Positions 1 to 9,456 are shown, counted from the stretch's first letter. The stretch: DNA of 64,000 nucleotides from Leucobacter zeae (GCF_016758175.1 NZ_QYAB01000001.1:1591850-1655849), one strand, 5' to 3'. The notes: a model not told the origin generated them from the letters alone. Program-made: numbers and translations.

Positions 1-155
1 CGGAACCGGCGTCGGAAGTCACAGGGCGGCGAGAGCGCACCTGCGGGCTCGGGACCCCGCTCACATGAGCCGTGAACGCACAGGGCGAAAGACGCGCGTC
101 GGTGCCCGCACGTCGAGACCGGAGGCGTATGCGGCGCGAGTTCCGGATGCAGACG

Positions 156-193
156 AAAGGCCCCGATCGGGATTTCTCCTGATCAGGGCCTTT
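156..193 (-). terminator. Rho-independent-type terminator of the initiator tRNA
   Basis: A 13-bp inverted repeat (AAAGGCCCTGATC paired with GATCGGGGCCTTT, one G-T wobble) with a 12-nt loop lies just downstream of the tRNA on the minus strand. The arm ends in TTT, so it can act as an intrinsic terminator. The A-rich start of the other arm means it could also work in the opposite direction. Nothing convincing is seen in 1-155. Confidence 0.75.
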
Positions 194-198
194 CTCAA

Positions 199-275
199 TG
201 GTTGCGGGGGCAGGATTTGAACCTACGACCTCCGGGTTATGAGCCCGGCGAGCTACCGAACTGCTCCACCCCGCG
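199..275 (-). tRNA. Initiator tRNA-fMet (CAT anticodon)
   Basis: The minus strand folds into a 77-nt cloverleaf including an encoded 3' CCA. It starts CGCGGGG, giving the unpaired C1-A72 position typical of bacterial initiators. The anticodon loop is CTCATAA, and the anticodon stem has the three consecutive G-C pairs diagnostic of tRNA-fMet. The T-loop GGTTCAAATCC is intact. It is read away from the surface-protein gene at 456 and is followed by a strong hairpin. Confidence 0.97.
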
Positions 276-287
276 GCACAAGAAATC

Positions 288-317
288 ACTCTAGCACGGA
301 TCCCGCGAATGTGCCAA
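288..317 (-). promoter_or_regulatory. Candidate promoter of tRNA-fMet
   Basis: On the minus strand TTGGCA (317-312) and TAGAGT (293-288) are separated by 18 nt, close to housekeeping -35 and -10 consensus. The expected start falls about 6 nt before the mature tRNA 5' end at 275, as expected for a short tRNA leader. Confidence 0.6.
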
Positions 318-455
318 ACGGGGGCGCACCGAGGCTCGTCCGGCCTGTGGAGAACCGACGGACCGCACCCGTCCCGTCCCGCAGCATCGATCCTGACCGC
401 CTCGACCGGGGCGGCACGGGCTGCCTCGGCAGCGGAGGACCGGAAGGGGTCGGAC

Positions 456-3400
456 ATGGCGATAGGCAAGCGCGCAACGGGCGTCGGCGGGGGAGGCGGC
501 CCTGGCGGGTCGTCCGGTCGCCGACGCGATGGGATGCCGAGGACGGGCGCCGTCGCGGGGACTCCCGTGAGAGCAGGAGGCGGCGGGCTCCTCAAGCGGT
601 ACGCCGGGGCGCTGCTCGCGATCCTGCTGCTCGCCGGCGGCATCGTGACCGGAACCGCTCCCGCGGCAGAGGCGCTGCCGCGAGGCGAATCGGTCTCGCT
701 GCCGGGCGGCATCGTGATCACGAACTACGTCATGCCGAACGGGCGGCGCGCCTACTGCGTCGAGATATCGATGAGCGAACCGTCCGGATACGCCTCCGGC
801 GGCGGGCGCACCACGTATCTCCCGGGCCGCGAGGGGAAGTTCCCCGGCTGGCGGTCGACCGAGGGGATGCGGCAGATGAACTACCTCATCGACACGCACG
901 GCCAGACGCGGAACGCCTGGACGGCCGCCGCCGTCCAGGTGACGATCTGGCGGATGCGCGAGAATTTCACACAGTCCAACGCACAGCTGAATCGCACGAT
1001 CGCGACCCTGCAGCAGTCTCGACAGGGCCGCGAACTCCTCGCGAAGTCCGACGCGCTGTACGCCGACGCGAAGCGGCGTGCGAAAGCGCCCGTCGCCCCG
1101 AAGCGCATTGCCGCCGACGGGTTCCGGCTGGAAGTCGACCCCGCCGGAGTCGACCGACGATACCGGATCAGCTACCCGAAAGGGACGACGAAGCTCGCCG
1201 TCGTCGGCGCGAAGTTCGTGCGGAACGGCCGGTCGACGATCACCGTCGACCCGGACGCGGCCGCGGCGCGGTACGCGACGATCGACCGCGGTGCGAAGCG
1301 GATCGAGGCGACCGGCTCGTGGGCCTCGGACGGGATCGCCGGGTGGGACGCGGCGCTCCACCTGTACGGGACGACGAACGCGTCCGGCGCCCTCGGCCAG
1401 CGGATCGCCGTGGCGACCGGCAAGTCGCTCCGGCCTCGCCTGACCGGAGAATTCCCGCGTCGGATCGCGGTGCCGGAACCCGAGCCCGGACCGCCCACCG
1501 CGTCGTCCCAGGCGCAGCCCTCGGCGACGGTCGGCGGCACCATGGGGGACACCCTGGTGCTCGCGCCGGCCGCGGACGGACCGACGAGGATCTGGCCGGG
1601 CGCGGTGGCAGACTTCACCGCCTACCTGCTCCCGGTCGCCGGGGCGTCCAAGTACACCGACGAGTGGGAGCCCGTGCTCGGCGAGGCGCACGAGGTGCAG
1701 GCCGAGGACCCCGAGACCGGGGAACCGGTCTGGCGGGAGTGGTGGGCGGATCGCTCCGGGGTCGCGCTGCTGGACGGCTCGGGGAAGCGGATCCCGAGGC
1801 TCGGCGCCGACGGAACGGAGACGGCGGGCACGGCGGCGGACGGCACGGAGTACCCCGTTGCGCTGATCGACGACGCGGGCGAGCCGGTGCGCGGCGCCGA
1901 CGGCGAGATCCGTTTCTCGGTCGTGCGGGAGCCGGTCACCGAGGAGCGCCGCGATCCCGTGCTCTGGACCGAGCGGGAGCTCGCCGCGATGAGCCCGGCG
2001 GCGCGATGCGTCGCCCAGCCGGTCCATCGCCAGGGCGGGATCCCGATCACCCGGGCTGGGCGCATCTCGAGCGCTCCCGTCGAGGTGCGCTCCGCGGGCA
2101 CGGTGCACTGGGTCGAGCGGATCTCGTCGCCCGCGGGGGAGCACCACGTCGGGCGGTGCGGCCTCCCCAACGAGACGACGCGGATCGGCCAACCCGGCGT
2201 CGTTACCCGGGCCCAGGCCACCGCGACGGTCGGCGATGCCGTCACCGACGTGGCGAGCGTGAGCGGCGCCTTCGCGCCTCATGCGACGTACACGCTCCGG
2301 TTCGAGGCCTTCGGATCGGCGGCCAGCGGCGATGAGGTCCAGCAGCCCGTCTGCGACGCCTCGACCCGCATCTTCCGCTCCGACGCGGTGCCTGTACCCG
2401 GTCCGGGCGACTACCGCTCGCCAGAGGTGACCGTGCGCTGGGCGCACGGCACGCGCATCTGGTGGGTCGAGACGCTCTCGATCGAAACCGACTCGGGCGC
2501 GCGCGTCCTCCACCGCGGCGCCTGCGGCCTCGAGAACGAGACGACGACGGTCGAGCGGCCGACCGTGCGCACGGAGGCCAAGCCGAGCGCGGTCTCGGGC
2601 GACCTGCTGACGGACACCGCCGTGATCGCGGGAGGACTGGCGGAGACCCGCAGCGCGCGGTGGGAGATCGGGTTCGAGGCGTTCCGAGAGGCGTACGACA
2701 CGGTCGACGATCGTTCCGATCCGGCGCGGAAGGGGGAGGAACCCGTCGAAGCGCCCGTGTGCGCGGCCGACAACCGCATCTTCGCGACGGAGCCGCGCGC
2801 CGTGACCGGTCCGGGAGACGTCGTCTCGGAGCCCGTGATCGCGAAACCCGAGTGGGCCGGGGCGATCTGGTGGGTCGAGACCCTCTGGCTCATCGAAGGC
2901 GAGCGGCGCACGCCGGTGCATCGCGGTGAATGCGGGCTCCCGAACGAGACGACCGAACTGACGACGCCGGAGGTGGTCACACGGGCCACCGGATTCGTCG
3001 CGGTCGGCGGGAAGATGCGGGACACCGCCACCGTGACTGGGCCTCTGGCCGCGCGCGAGGGAGCCGTGCACGAGATCGTCTTCGAAGGATATCGAGGCGA
3101 CGCCGGGGCGACCGGTACGGGACGTGCCGCCTGCACCGACCGCAATCGGCTGTTCGCGACGGACCCGGTCGTCGTCGAGCGGGCCGGTGACGTGCCTTCA
3201 CCCGAGGTCGTCGCGCTGCCGGAGTTCGGCGAAACAGTGTGGTGGGTCGAAACACTGCGCCTGCGGGTGGGCACCGAGGTCCAGGTGCTGAGCCGCGGGA
3301 CCTGCGGGCTGCCGGACGAGACGACCACGGTGCAGTTCCCCGTGGTGCGCACGGAATCCGCCGGGACGGTCGCCGTCGGGGACGAGCTGTTCGATACGGC

Positions 3401-3851
3401 GATCGTGGGCGGTGTGTTCCCCGAGCGGGACGGGCTGGAGTTCCGCGTCGTCTTCCGTGCGTACGAGCGCGCGGAGGACGTTCGGATGGAGTGCGCGCCG
3501 GAACGGGAGCTGACGCGGTTCTCGGACCATGACGGCGTCGTCGTCACCGGCCCAGGGAAGTACGAGTCGCGGAGGGTGCGCACGTCGGCCGACGATATCG
3601 GGCTCGGAGGGTTCGTCGAGACGCTCGTGATGGTCGAGGACGGGAAGGAGCACGTCGTCGCCGCGGGTGCATGCGGTGCGCCATCCGAACGGTTCGCCGT
3701 CACCTCGGGACCCGAACGCCCGCTGCCGAGAACGGGCGGAAGCGGCGACGTTCCCCTGCTGGTCGGGGCCGGCGCGCTGCTCGTGGGGAGCGCCGTCGTG
3801 CTCTCCGCACGCCTCGTGCGTCGGAGGAAGGAGGGCGGTCGAGGCGTCTGA
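456..3851 (+). CDS. LPxTG-anchored surface protein with thioester domain and VaFE-like repeats
   Basis: An 1131-residue secreted protein predicted to be sortase-anchored to peptidoglycan. ATG 456 is chosen because GGAAGGGG precedes it by 6 nt; the frame is also open upstream to 309. A Gly/Arg-rich segment (1-48) precedes a hydrophobic signal core (about 49-70). A thioester-type domain follows, with YCVE (Cys101) and TAAAVQ (Gln161) as the probable Cys-Gln bond pair. Repeat units start near residues 358, 591, 713, 850 and 974; each carries VGD/VGG and a D-T-x-x-V strand, and the later ones carry WWVETL and a CGLxxETT end. LPRTG (1090-1094), a membrane helix and an Arg/Lys tail close the protein. 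The architecture matches Gram-positive pilus-like adhesins that bond covalently to host or surface amines. No sortase gene lies nearby. The VaFE assignment is by resemblance. Confidence 0.8.
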   Translation: MAIGKRATGVGGGGGPGGSSGRRRDGMPRTGAVAGTPVRAGGGGLLKRYAGALLAILLLAGGIVTGTAPAAEALPRGESVSLPGGIVITNYVMPNGRRAYCVEISMSEPSGYASGGGRTTYLPGREGKFPGWRSTEGMRQMNYLIDTHGQTRNAWTAAAVQVTIWRMRENFTQSNAQLNRTIATLQQSRQGRELLAKSDALYADAKRRAKAPVAPKRIAADGFRLEVDPAGVDRRYRISYPKGTTKLAVVGAKFVRNGRSTITVDPDAAAARYATIDRGAKRIEATGSWASDGIAGWDAALHLYGTTNASGALGQRIAVATGKSLRPRLTGEFPRRIAVPEPEPGPPTASSQAQPSATVGGTMGDTLVLAPAADGPTRIWPGAVADFTAYLLPVAGASKYTDEWEPVLGEAHEVQAEDPETGEPVWREWWADRSGVALLDGSGKRIPRLGADGTETAGTAADGTEYPVALIDDAGEPVRGADGEIRFSVVREPVTEERRDPVLWTERELAAMSPAARCVAQPVHRQGGIPITRAGRISSAPVEVRSAGTVHWVERISSPAGEHHVGRCGLPNETTRIGQPGVVTRAQATATVGDAVTDVASVSGAFAPHATYTLRFEAFGSAASGDEVQQPVCDASTRIFRSDAVPVPGPGDYRSPEVTVRWAHGTRIWWVETLSIETDSGARVLHRGACGLENETTTVERPTVRTEAKPSAVSGDLLTDTAVIAGGLAETRSARWEIGFEAFREAYDTVDDRSDPARKGEEPVEAPVCAADNRIFATEPRAVTGPGDVVSEPVIAKPEWAGAIWWVETLWLIEGERRTPVHRGECGLPNETTELTTPEVVTRATGFVAVGGKMRDTATVTGPLAAREGAVHEIVFEGYRGDAGATGTGRAACTDRNRLFATDPVVVERAGDVPSPEVVALPEFGETVWWVETLRLRVGTEVQVLSRGTCGLPDETTTVQFPVVRTESAGTVAVGDELFDTAIVGGVFPERDGLEFRVVFRAYERAEDVRMECAPERELTRFSDHDGVVVTGPGKYESRRVRTSADDIGLGGFVETLVMVEDGKEHVVAAGACGAPSERFAVTSGPERPLPRTGGSGDVPLLVGAGALLVGSAVVLSARLVRRRKEGGRGV

Positions 3852-3872
3852 AGCCGGCTGCCGGGGGCTCCC

Positions 3873-3891
3873 TCGACGGAGATTCCGTCGA
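3873..3891. terminator. Short hairpin after the surface-protein gene
   Basis: TCGACGGA and TCCGTCGA form a perfect 8-bp stem with a 3-nt loop 22 nt after the stop codon at 3851. There is no T-tract, so it is a weak terminator candidate. It is followed by CTGCAG, five bases, CTGCAG. No clear promoter is visible before the protease gene at 3972. Confidence 0.4.
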
Positions 3892-3971
3892 TCTGCAGAT
3901 GCTCTGCAGTTCGTCCAAACGTTATTCATAGGAATGGACGCCAAGCTGGAGTCATCCAGAAGGGAGCCCCC

Positions 3972-5681
3972 ATGGCCAACAACTCCGAGCACGATCGTTC
4001 GGCATCCCAGCAGCCCGGCGAGCCGCTCGCACCGTCAGCGGATCACGACCCGGTCGCCGCGACAGACGCGCATCCCACCGTCCCGCTCGTCCCGGGCGAG
4101 AACGACGTCGACCGGTCGGCGACGCGGCCGCTCGCCGCTGGACCCGCCGAGGACGGCCGGGCCGCTGCAGCGGAGCCCGCGCCTGCAGCGCACCCCGGTC
4201 CGGCAGCGCACCCCGCTCCGGCAGCGCACCCCGCACCCGAGCAGCACGCGGCGCCCCGGTACCCGGAGACGACGCCGTACCCTGCCGCACCGCAGTACCG
4301 TGCGCAGCAGCATCCAGCACCGCCGTACGGCGCCACGGATGCGACCCCGGGGGCCGGACAGCAGCACGGGCACGGCTTCCTCGGCGCCGGCGCCCAGCAG
4401 GCCCCGTTCTCCGGCGGCGAGCCAGCAGGAACGCAGCAGGCGGTCTCCGCCGAGCGCCGTGATGCGCCGAAGGGGCGTGCGGGCATGCTGCTCGCCGGTC
4501 TGGCCATCGGGGCGCTCGTGGGCGGCGTGGTCGGCGGCGGCGTCGCCGCGGTCGTCGCCGCGAACACCTCGCAGCAGTCGGTCGCGCAGGGATCCGGAAC
4601 CGGCGCGATCACCCTGAACAACGCCGAGAACGCCACGGCGATCTCGGGCGTCGCCGCGGTCGCCACGCCGAGCGTCGTCACGCTCGAGGTCTCCGGTGGC
4701 AGCGCGAGCGGTTCGGGATCCGGAGTGATCTACAACGCTGACGGCTACATCATCACGAACGCGCACGTGGTTACGCTCGACGGGGCTGCCGCTGAGGGCG
4801 GCAACGTGCGGGTGAAGCTCAGCGACGGGCGGATCTTCGCCGGCGAAGTGGTCGGGACGGACCCCTATGCCGACCTCGCCGTCGTGAAGATCGACGCCGA
4901 CAACCTCCAGCCCATCGAGATCGCCGACTCCGACAAGCTCGACGTCGGCGACCTGACGGTCGCGATCGGCGCCCCGCTGAACCTCTCGAACACGGTCACC
5001 AGCGGCGTGGTCAGCGCGCTCAACCGAGGGATCTCGGTGGGGAGCCCGCTGATCCCCGAGGATCAGGGGCAGCAGGAGCAGCAGCCCGATGACGGCGGCA
5101 GCGGCGGCTTCCCCTGGGACTTCCGCTTCGGCAACCCCGACGAGCAGCCCCAGCAGCCGCAGCAGGCGTCCGGCGGCACGGTGACCCTGCCGGTGATCCA
5201 GACGGACGCTTCGATCAACCCGGGCAACTCGGGCGGCGCGCTCCTGAACGGCGAAGGCAAGCTGATCGGGATCAACGTCGCGATCGCATCGACCGCCGGC
5301 GACAGCGCGACGGCCGGAAGCGTGGGTCTCGGCTTCGCGATCCCGTCGAAGCTCGCCACGCGGGTCGCGGACGCCATCATCGCGGGCGAACAGCCGTCGC
5401 ACGGTCTGCTCGGCGCGTCGGTCGCCGACTCGACGAGCGACAGCGCGGCGAACCACACCGGCGGGCTGCTCGTCGACGTCATCGACGGCGGCGCGGCCCA
5501 GAAGGCGGGACTCAGGGCCGGCGACATCGTGACGGCGATCGACGGCGCGTCCGCCATCGACGGCACCTCGGTGTCCGCGCTCGTGCGGGTGCACGAGGGC
5601 GGGAGCACGGTGCAGGTCGATTACATCAGGGACGGCAAGGTGCAGCAGACGGAGGTCAAGCTGGGCACGCTCGAGTGGTGA
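3972..5681 (+). CDS. Membrane-anchored HtrA/DegP-type serine protease with PDZ domain
   Basis: A 569-residue protein that should degrade or chaperone misfolded proteins on the outer face of the membrane. The N-terminal 165 residues are a disordered Ala/Pro/Gln/His-rich cytoplasmic tail. One Gly/Ala/Val-rich transmembrane helix spans about 168-198. The trypsin-like domain has the complete triad: His265 in NAHVV, Asp301 in YADLAVVK and Ser420 in NPGNSGGALL. A Gln/Pro-rich insert of about 40 residues lies between Asp and Ser. A single C-terminal PDZ domain (about 475-565) carries GLRAGDIV. This is the usual actinobacterial HtrA/PepD layout. The start at 3972 follows AGAAGGGAG. Confidence 0.95.
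   Translation: MANNSEHDRSASQQPGEPLAPSADHDPVAATDAHPTVPLVPGENDVDRSATRPLAAGPAEDGRAAAAEPAPAAHPGPAAHPAPAAHPAPEQHAAPRYPETTPYPAAPQYRAQQHPAPPYGATDATPGAGQQHGHGFLGAGAQQAPFSGGEPAGTQQAVSAERRDAPKGRAGMLLAGLAIGALVGGVVGGGVAAVVAANTSQQSVAQGSGTGAITLNNAENATAISGVAAVATPSVVTLEVSGGSASGSGSGVIYNADGYIITNAHVVTLDGAAAEGGNVRVKLSDGRIFAGEVVGTDPYADLAVVKIDADNLQPIEIADSDKLDVGDLTVAIGAPLNLSNTVTSGVVSALNRGISVGSPLIPEDQGQQEQQPDDGGSGGFPWDFRFGNPDEQPQQPQQASGGTVTLPVIQTDASINPGNSGGALLNGEGKLIGINVAIASTAGDSATAGSVGLGFAIPSKLATRVADAIIAGEQPSHGLLGASVADSTSDSAANHTGGLLVDVIDGGAAQKAGLRAGDIVTAIDGASAIDGTSVSALVRVHEGGSTVQVDYIRDGKVQQTEVKLGTLEW
4185..4238 (+). repeat. 18-bp tandem repeat in the protease N-terminal tail
   Basis: Three consecutive 18-bp units (GCAGCGCACCCCGSTCCG-like, the third diverged at its end) encode AAHP(G/A)P repeats in the disordered cytoplasmic tail. 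Such in-frame units can vary in copy number by slippage without disturbing the protease domain. Confidence 0.8.
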
Positions 5682-5707
5682 CGGCGGTTCCGCAGGCACG
5701 ATGACCG

Positions 5708-5750
5708 CGGACGGCGATGCGGCGGGGCCTTCCCGCCGCATCGCCGTCCG
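5708..5750 (+). terminator. Long hairpin terminator after the HtrA gene
   Basis: A perfect 19-bp stem (5708-5726 with 5732-5750) closes a 5-nt loop 26 nt after the protease stop codon. There is no following T-tract. Very stable GC stems without U-runs are common at actinobacterial gene ends. Confidence 0.7.
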
Positions 5751-5815
5751 CCCGTGCGCGGCGTGCCGGCGACCGGACAGGGCCGGCGTCAGGGCGTTCG
5801 CAGGGGCGGGTGGCC

Positions 5816-5828
5816 TACAGTTGATGCA
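5816..5828 (+). promoter_or_regulatory. Leaderless-type promoter of the TagF-like gene
   Basis: TACAGT (5816-5821) is followed by 7 nt and then ATG 5829. There is no purine-rich ribosome site. This is the TANNNT(6-7)RTG spacing that places the transcription start on the start codon. Confidence 0.5.
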
Positions 5829-8234
5829 ATGAGCACAGGTGGTGGCGGGGCGACGGGCGGCCGATTCGGAAAGCTGCTCCAGATGATGACGTACCTGCTG
5901 TCGTTCGTGTGCGCCGCGTTCGTGCGCCGTCGCGACGATCAGTGGATCTTCGGCAGCTGGGTCGGGGTCGGCGAGGGCGCGCTCGCCGTCGCGAAGGAAC
6001 TCCGCAGGTCCGATCCCGCGGCGAGGATCCTTTGGGCGGTGTCCGGCGAATCCGAGGCCGCGCTCGCGGAAGCAGAGGGGTTCGAACCCGTGCTGCGCGA
6101 AAGCTGGGCCGGCTTCACCGCCACGCTCACCTCCCGCTTCATCGTGATCACGCACGGGTACGGCGACGTGAACCGTTTCGGCATCGCCGGGGCGTCCATC
6201 ACCCACCTCGGGCACGGGGTCCCGCTCAAGCGACTGCATCACCATCTCGCGGCCCGCACCGATGGGCCCGGGTTCGCGAAGTCGGTGCTGCGGCGGATCT
6301 ATCGACTCGGCGCGGAGCGCGTCCAGCTCTACGTGGCGGCCTCCGTCGTCGTGGCCGAACGACTGCGGAATGCGAACCGGGTGGCTCCCGGCCGCGTGCG
6401 TGCGCTGGGGGATCCCCGCGACGACGCGCTCTGCGAGCAGTCGCAGCACCCGGAGCTCGCGGACCAGGCACGGCGGCGAGTACGGGCGCTCCTCGAGCTC
6501 CCGTCGGACCCGGCGTCGCGCGGCGCGGAAGAGCTGCTCGTGCTCTACGCGCCGACGTGGCGCGACGGCGCTCCCGATCCCGCGGTGCCCGACTCCCGGG
6601 AGGCCGCCGAGATCAGGAGATGGCTCGCCGCGCGGAACGCGCGCCTCGTCATCCGCTCGCACCCGATGGGCAGCGGCGCCTACGACGCGGCGTTCGAGGG
6701 CGGCGACGGCGTCGCGCATGACGAGGAGCGCGTCCACGCCCTTCCGGCGGGGCTCGCCCCGGACCTCACTCCGCTGCTCGGAGCCTTCGACGTCGTGGTC
6801 ACCGACTACTCCTCGATCGCCCTCGACTTCTCGCTGCTCGGCCGCCCGGTCGTGTGGCTCGCGCCGGACCTGGGGGAGTACTCCAGCGTGCGCGGGCTCT
6901 ACGAGCCCCTCGAGGTCACGGCCGTCGGTCACGTGCAGCGCTCATGGGACGAAGCGCTCGTCCGACTCGACGACGTGACGGCGCCCGGCCCGATCGCCCG
7001 CAGCGCGCGCGCCGACGCGATGGCGCTGGCCGAGCGGTTCCACGACCACCCCGAGGGCGGGGCCGCGGCGCGCGTCATCGCCGAGATCAAGCGGCTCGCG
7101 CTCCCCGCTTCCGAGCGCGTGGCCGAGGGCGTCTTCTTCGAGAGCTTCGAGGGGCGTCAGGCGGGGTGCAACCCGTTCGCGATCGACCGCGAGATCGCGA
7201 CGCGATACCCGGACCTGCCCCGCTACTGGAGCGTCACGGACGAGCGCGTCCCGGTGCCGGACGGCGCGATTCCCGTGCTCGTCGGCGGAGCCGACTGGGT
7301 CGCCGCGCGCAAGCGGGCGCGGCTCCTGGTCGTCAACGACTGGCTCCGGAGCGGCTTCCGCCGCGGCCGCGGCCAGTTCGTGCTGCAGACCTGGCACGGC
7401 ACGATGCTCAAGCATCTCGCGCTCAGCCGACCGAACACCGGCCTGCAGACCCGGATCGCGACCCGGAGGGAGAGCCGGCGCTGGAGCCTGCTGCTCTCCC
7501 AGAACCCGCACTCGACCGCGCAGTTCCGCGTGAGCTACGCCTATCGCGGCGAGATCCTCGAAACCGGGTACCCCCGGGACGATCGGCTCGCGCGCGCAGT
7601 CGTCGACTCTCCGACCGGGCCGGAACGGATCCCGTTCGTGATGCAGGCCGCGCGCCGCTCGCTCGGAGTACCCGACGGCGCACGCGTGCTCGCGTATGCG
7701 CCGACCTGGCGCGAGCGGGCGCGCGGGCAGGCTTCTGGCCGGGTCGACCTGCTCGACGTCGCGGCGCTCGTCGACGCGCTCGACGCCCCGGACGATCCAT
7801 GGGTCGTCGTGGTGCGCGGGCACGCGCGCACGCAGGCGTTCGGCCGCTACGGAGGAGCCGAGCCGCGCGTGATCGACGCGTCGTCCCACCCCGATGTGAA
7901 CGACGTGCTGCTCGCCGCCGACCTGCTGGTCACCGACTACTCGTCGACCATGTTCGACGCCGCTGTCGCTGGCGTGCCGATGGCGTTCTTCGTTCCGGAT
8001 CTTGCGGACTACCGGGATCGCGAGCGCGGGTTCACCTTCGACTTCGAATCGGCGGCCCCCGGTCCGCTGCTCACCGAGCGCGATCAGGTCGTCGCTGCGG
8101 CCCGATCCGGTGTTCCGTACGGCCCCGCCTACGCTGCGTGGCGCGAGCGCTTCGTGCCGCACGACGACGGGAACGCGGCGGGCCGCGTCGTGGATGCGCT
8201 CGTCGCACGGGGCGCGTTCGGCCGCGAGGCCTGA
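5829..8234 (+). CDS. Double-domain CDP-glycerol glycerophosphotransferase family protein (TagF-like)
   Basis: An 801-residue protein of the TagF/Glyphos_transf family, which polymerises polyol-phosphate units of wall teichoic acid-like polymers at the cytoplasmic membrane face. Two related glycosyltransferase-B-like units are visible. The first ends with TDYSS at 325-329. The second contains WHGTMLKHL at 522-530, typical of the catalytic half, and TDYSS at 702-706 followed by a PDL-x-DY segment. ATG 5829 is supported by the leaderless promoter; an in-frame upstream extension to 5754 has no signal. The neighbouring glycosyltransferase and second TagF-like gene fit wall polymer synthesis. Whether it transfers glycerol-phosphate or another polyol-phosphate cannot be told. 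Confidence 0.85.
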   Translation: MSTGGGGATGGRFGKLLQMMTYLLSFVCAAFVRRRDDQWIFGSWVGVGEGALAVAKELRRSDPAARILWAVSGESEAALAEAEGFEPVLRESWAGFTATLTSRFIVITHGYGDVNRFGIAGASITHLGHGVPLKRLHHHLAARTDGPGFAKSVLRRIYRLGAERVQLYVAASVVVAERLRNANRVAPGRVRALGDPRDDALCEQSQHPELADQARRRVRALLELPSDPASRGAEELLVLYAPTWRDGAPDPAVPDSREAAEIRRWLAARNARLVIRSHPMGSGAYDAAFEGGDGVAHDEERVHALPAGLAPDLTPLLGAFDVVVTDYSSIALDFSLLGRPVVWLAPDLGEYSSVRGLYEPLEVTAVGHVQRSWDEALVRLDDVTAPGPIARSARADAMALAERFHDHPEGGAAARVIAEIKRLALPASERVAEGVFFESFEGRQAGCNPFAIDREIATRYPDLPRYWSVTDERVPVPDGAIPVLVGGADWVAARKRARLLVVNDWLRSGFRRGRGQFVLQTWHGTMLKHLALSRPNTGLQTRIATRRESRRWSLLLSQNPHSTAQFRVSYAYRGEILETGYPRDDRLARAVVDSPTGPERIPFVMQAARRSLGVPDGARVLAYAPTWRERARGQASGRVDLLDVAALVDALDAPDDPWVVVVRGHARTQAFGRYGGAEPRVIDASSHPDVNDVLLAADLLVTDYSSTMFDAAVAGVPMAFFVPDLADYRDRERGFTFDFESAAPGPLLTERDQVVAAARSGVPYGPAYAAWRERFVPHDDGNAAGRVVDALVARGAFGREA

Positions 8235-8300
8235 GGCCGCTGCCGCCCCGAGCGTTCGCGTCGCTCGCCGCCGGTCCCGCGGGGCGCGGCGGGTCGTCCG

Positions 8301-9344
8301 TCAGGCGACCCTGGAGCGATCCACGACGCGCCCCCCGCCGAAGACGATGCCCCGGAGGAACCCCGCGCCCCAGCTCAGATGCATCGTCACGAGGGCGGCC
8401 GCGGTGAGCAGACGGTCGCGGCCGCCCCGCTGATCGGGGATCCGGAGGGTCGCGTATGCGATCCCGAGCGCGTAGAGCGCGGGGGCGGCGAGCAGCACAG
8501 GCCACCCCGACGCCCACGGCAGCGCGCCGACGAGCAGCAGCACGAGCGCCGCGAGTCCGACCGCGAGGCCGACCACGAGCGCGCCGGGCGCGAAGAACCG
8601 CCAAGGGTTCGCTCCGCCGTACTTGCGCACCAGCACGGCACGCCACGTCCCCGTCGCGAAGAACTGCCGCGACAGGTCGGCGAGGCTCGCCCGGGGGCGA
8701 TAGGTGACGCCGAGCGCAGGCTCGAACCGGATGCCGAAGCCCGCGCGGCGGATTCGGAGGTTGAGCTCCCAGTCCTCGCCGCGGAGGATCGCGGGGTCGT
8801 AGCCGCCGACCGCGTCGAAGGCCTCGCGCCGGAAGACGCCGAGGTAGGCGGACTCCGCGGGGCCGGGCTCGCCGTCGCCGTGATACGCGCCGCCTCCGAG
8901 CCCGAACGGGCTGTTGTAGCAGCGGGCGATCGCGCGCTGCACCGGCCCGACGCCGGCTGCGCGCATGATCCCGCCCACGTTCGCGGCGCCGGTGCGCCGC
9001 AGGGCGGCCACCGCGATGCGCGTGTAGTCGGGGGCGAGCTCGGAGTGCGCGTCGACCCGCACGAGCACCGGGTGCCGACTTGCCGAGATCGCACGGTTGA
9101 GGCCGGCGGGGATGTCGCGTTCGGGGTTCTCGACGAGGGAGACCCGGGGATCCTCGGCGGCGAGACGAGCGGCGATCTCGTCGCTGCGGTCGCGAGACGG
9201 TCCGAGGGCGAGCACGATCTCCTTCTCGCCCGCGTAGTCCTGCGCGAGGATGGTGCGCACGGCCGTCTCGAGGAAATCCTCCTCGTTGAGCACGGGCATC
9301 ACGTAGCTCACTGCGGGCTGCTCGGGCAGCGGGGGGAGATCCAT
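8301..9344 (-). CDS. Glycosyltransferase family 2, membrane-associated
   Basis: A 347-residue GT2-fold enzyme. The N-terminal domain starts with SYVMPVLNEEDF, has the metal/nucleotide-sugar motif as D98-A99-H100 and the acceptor-site ED in RGEDWELNLR. The C-terminal third has hydrophobic segments (FFAPGALVVGLAVGLAALVL and two more), so the enzyme sits on the membrane. ATG 9344 is chosen because GGGAGGATCGAGGC precedes it; the frame continues upstream to 9524 without a site. It is convergent with the TagF-like gene at 5829 and divergent from the one at 9469, suggesting a role in glycosylating the same wall polymer. The substrate is unknown. It also resembles ExoA-type succinoglycan glycosyltransferases. 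Confidence 0.85.
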   Translation of the reverse strand: MDLPPLPEQPAVSYVMPVLNEEDFLETAVRTILAQDYAGEKEIVLALGPSRDRSDEIAARLAAEDPRVSLVENPERDIPAGLNRAISASRHPVLVRVDAHSELAPDYTRIAVAALRRTGAANVGGIMRAAGVGPVQRAIARCYNSPFGLGGGAYHGDGEPGPAESAYLGVFRREAFDAVGGYDPAILRGEDWELNLRIRRAGFGIRFEPALGVTYRPRASLADLSRQFFATGTWRAVLVRKYGGANPWRFFAPGALVVGLAVGLAALVLLLVGALPWASGWPVLLAAPALYALGIAYATLRIPDQRGGRDRLLTAAALVTMHLSWGAGFLRGIVFGGGRVVDRSRVA

Positions 9345-9456
9345 GCCTCGATCCTCCCACACGACGGCTGCCGGATCCCGGCTCCCGCATCCCGCATCCC
9401 GCGCCGGCGTGCGGGATTCCGAGCAACGGGTCGGGGGAGGCCCAGGGTCCGCCGAA

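Noticed and set aside
1-155. End of a gene from outside the window
   Set aside because: No frame with normal codon bias or a recognisable product reaches into this stretch.
291-3071. Open frame of 926 codons antisense to the surface-protein gene
   Set aside because: Arg/Pro-rich shadow of a gene with signal peptide, thioester residues and LPRTG on the plus strand.
4035-6932. Long antisense frame spanning htrA and the TagF-like gene
   Set aside because: It crosses two well supported plus-strand genes and the terminator at 5708-5750, with no homology-like motifs.
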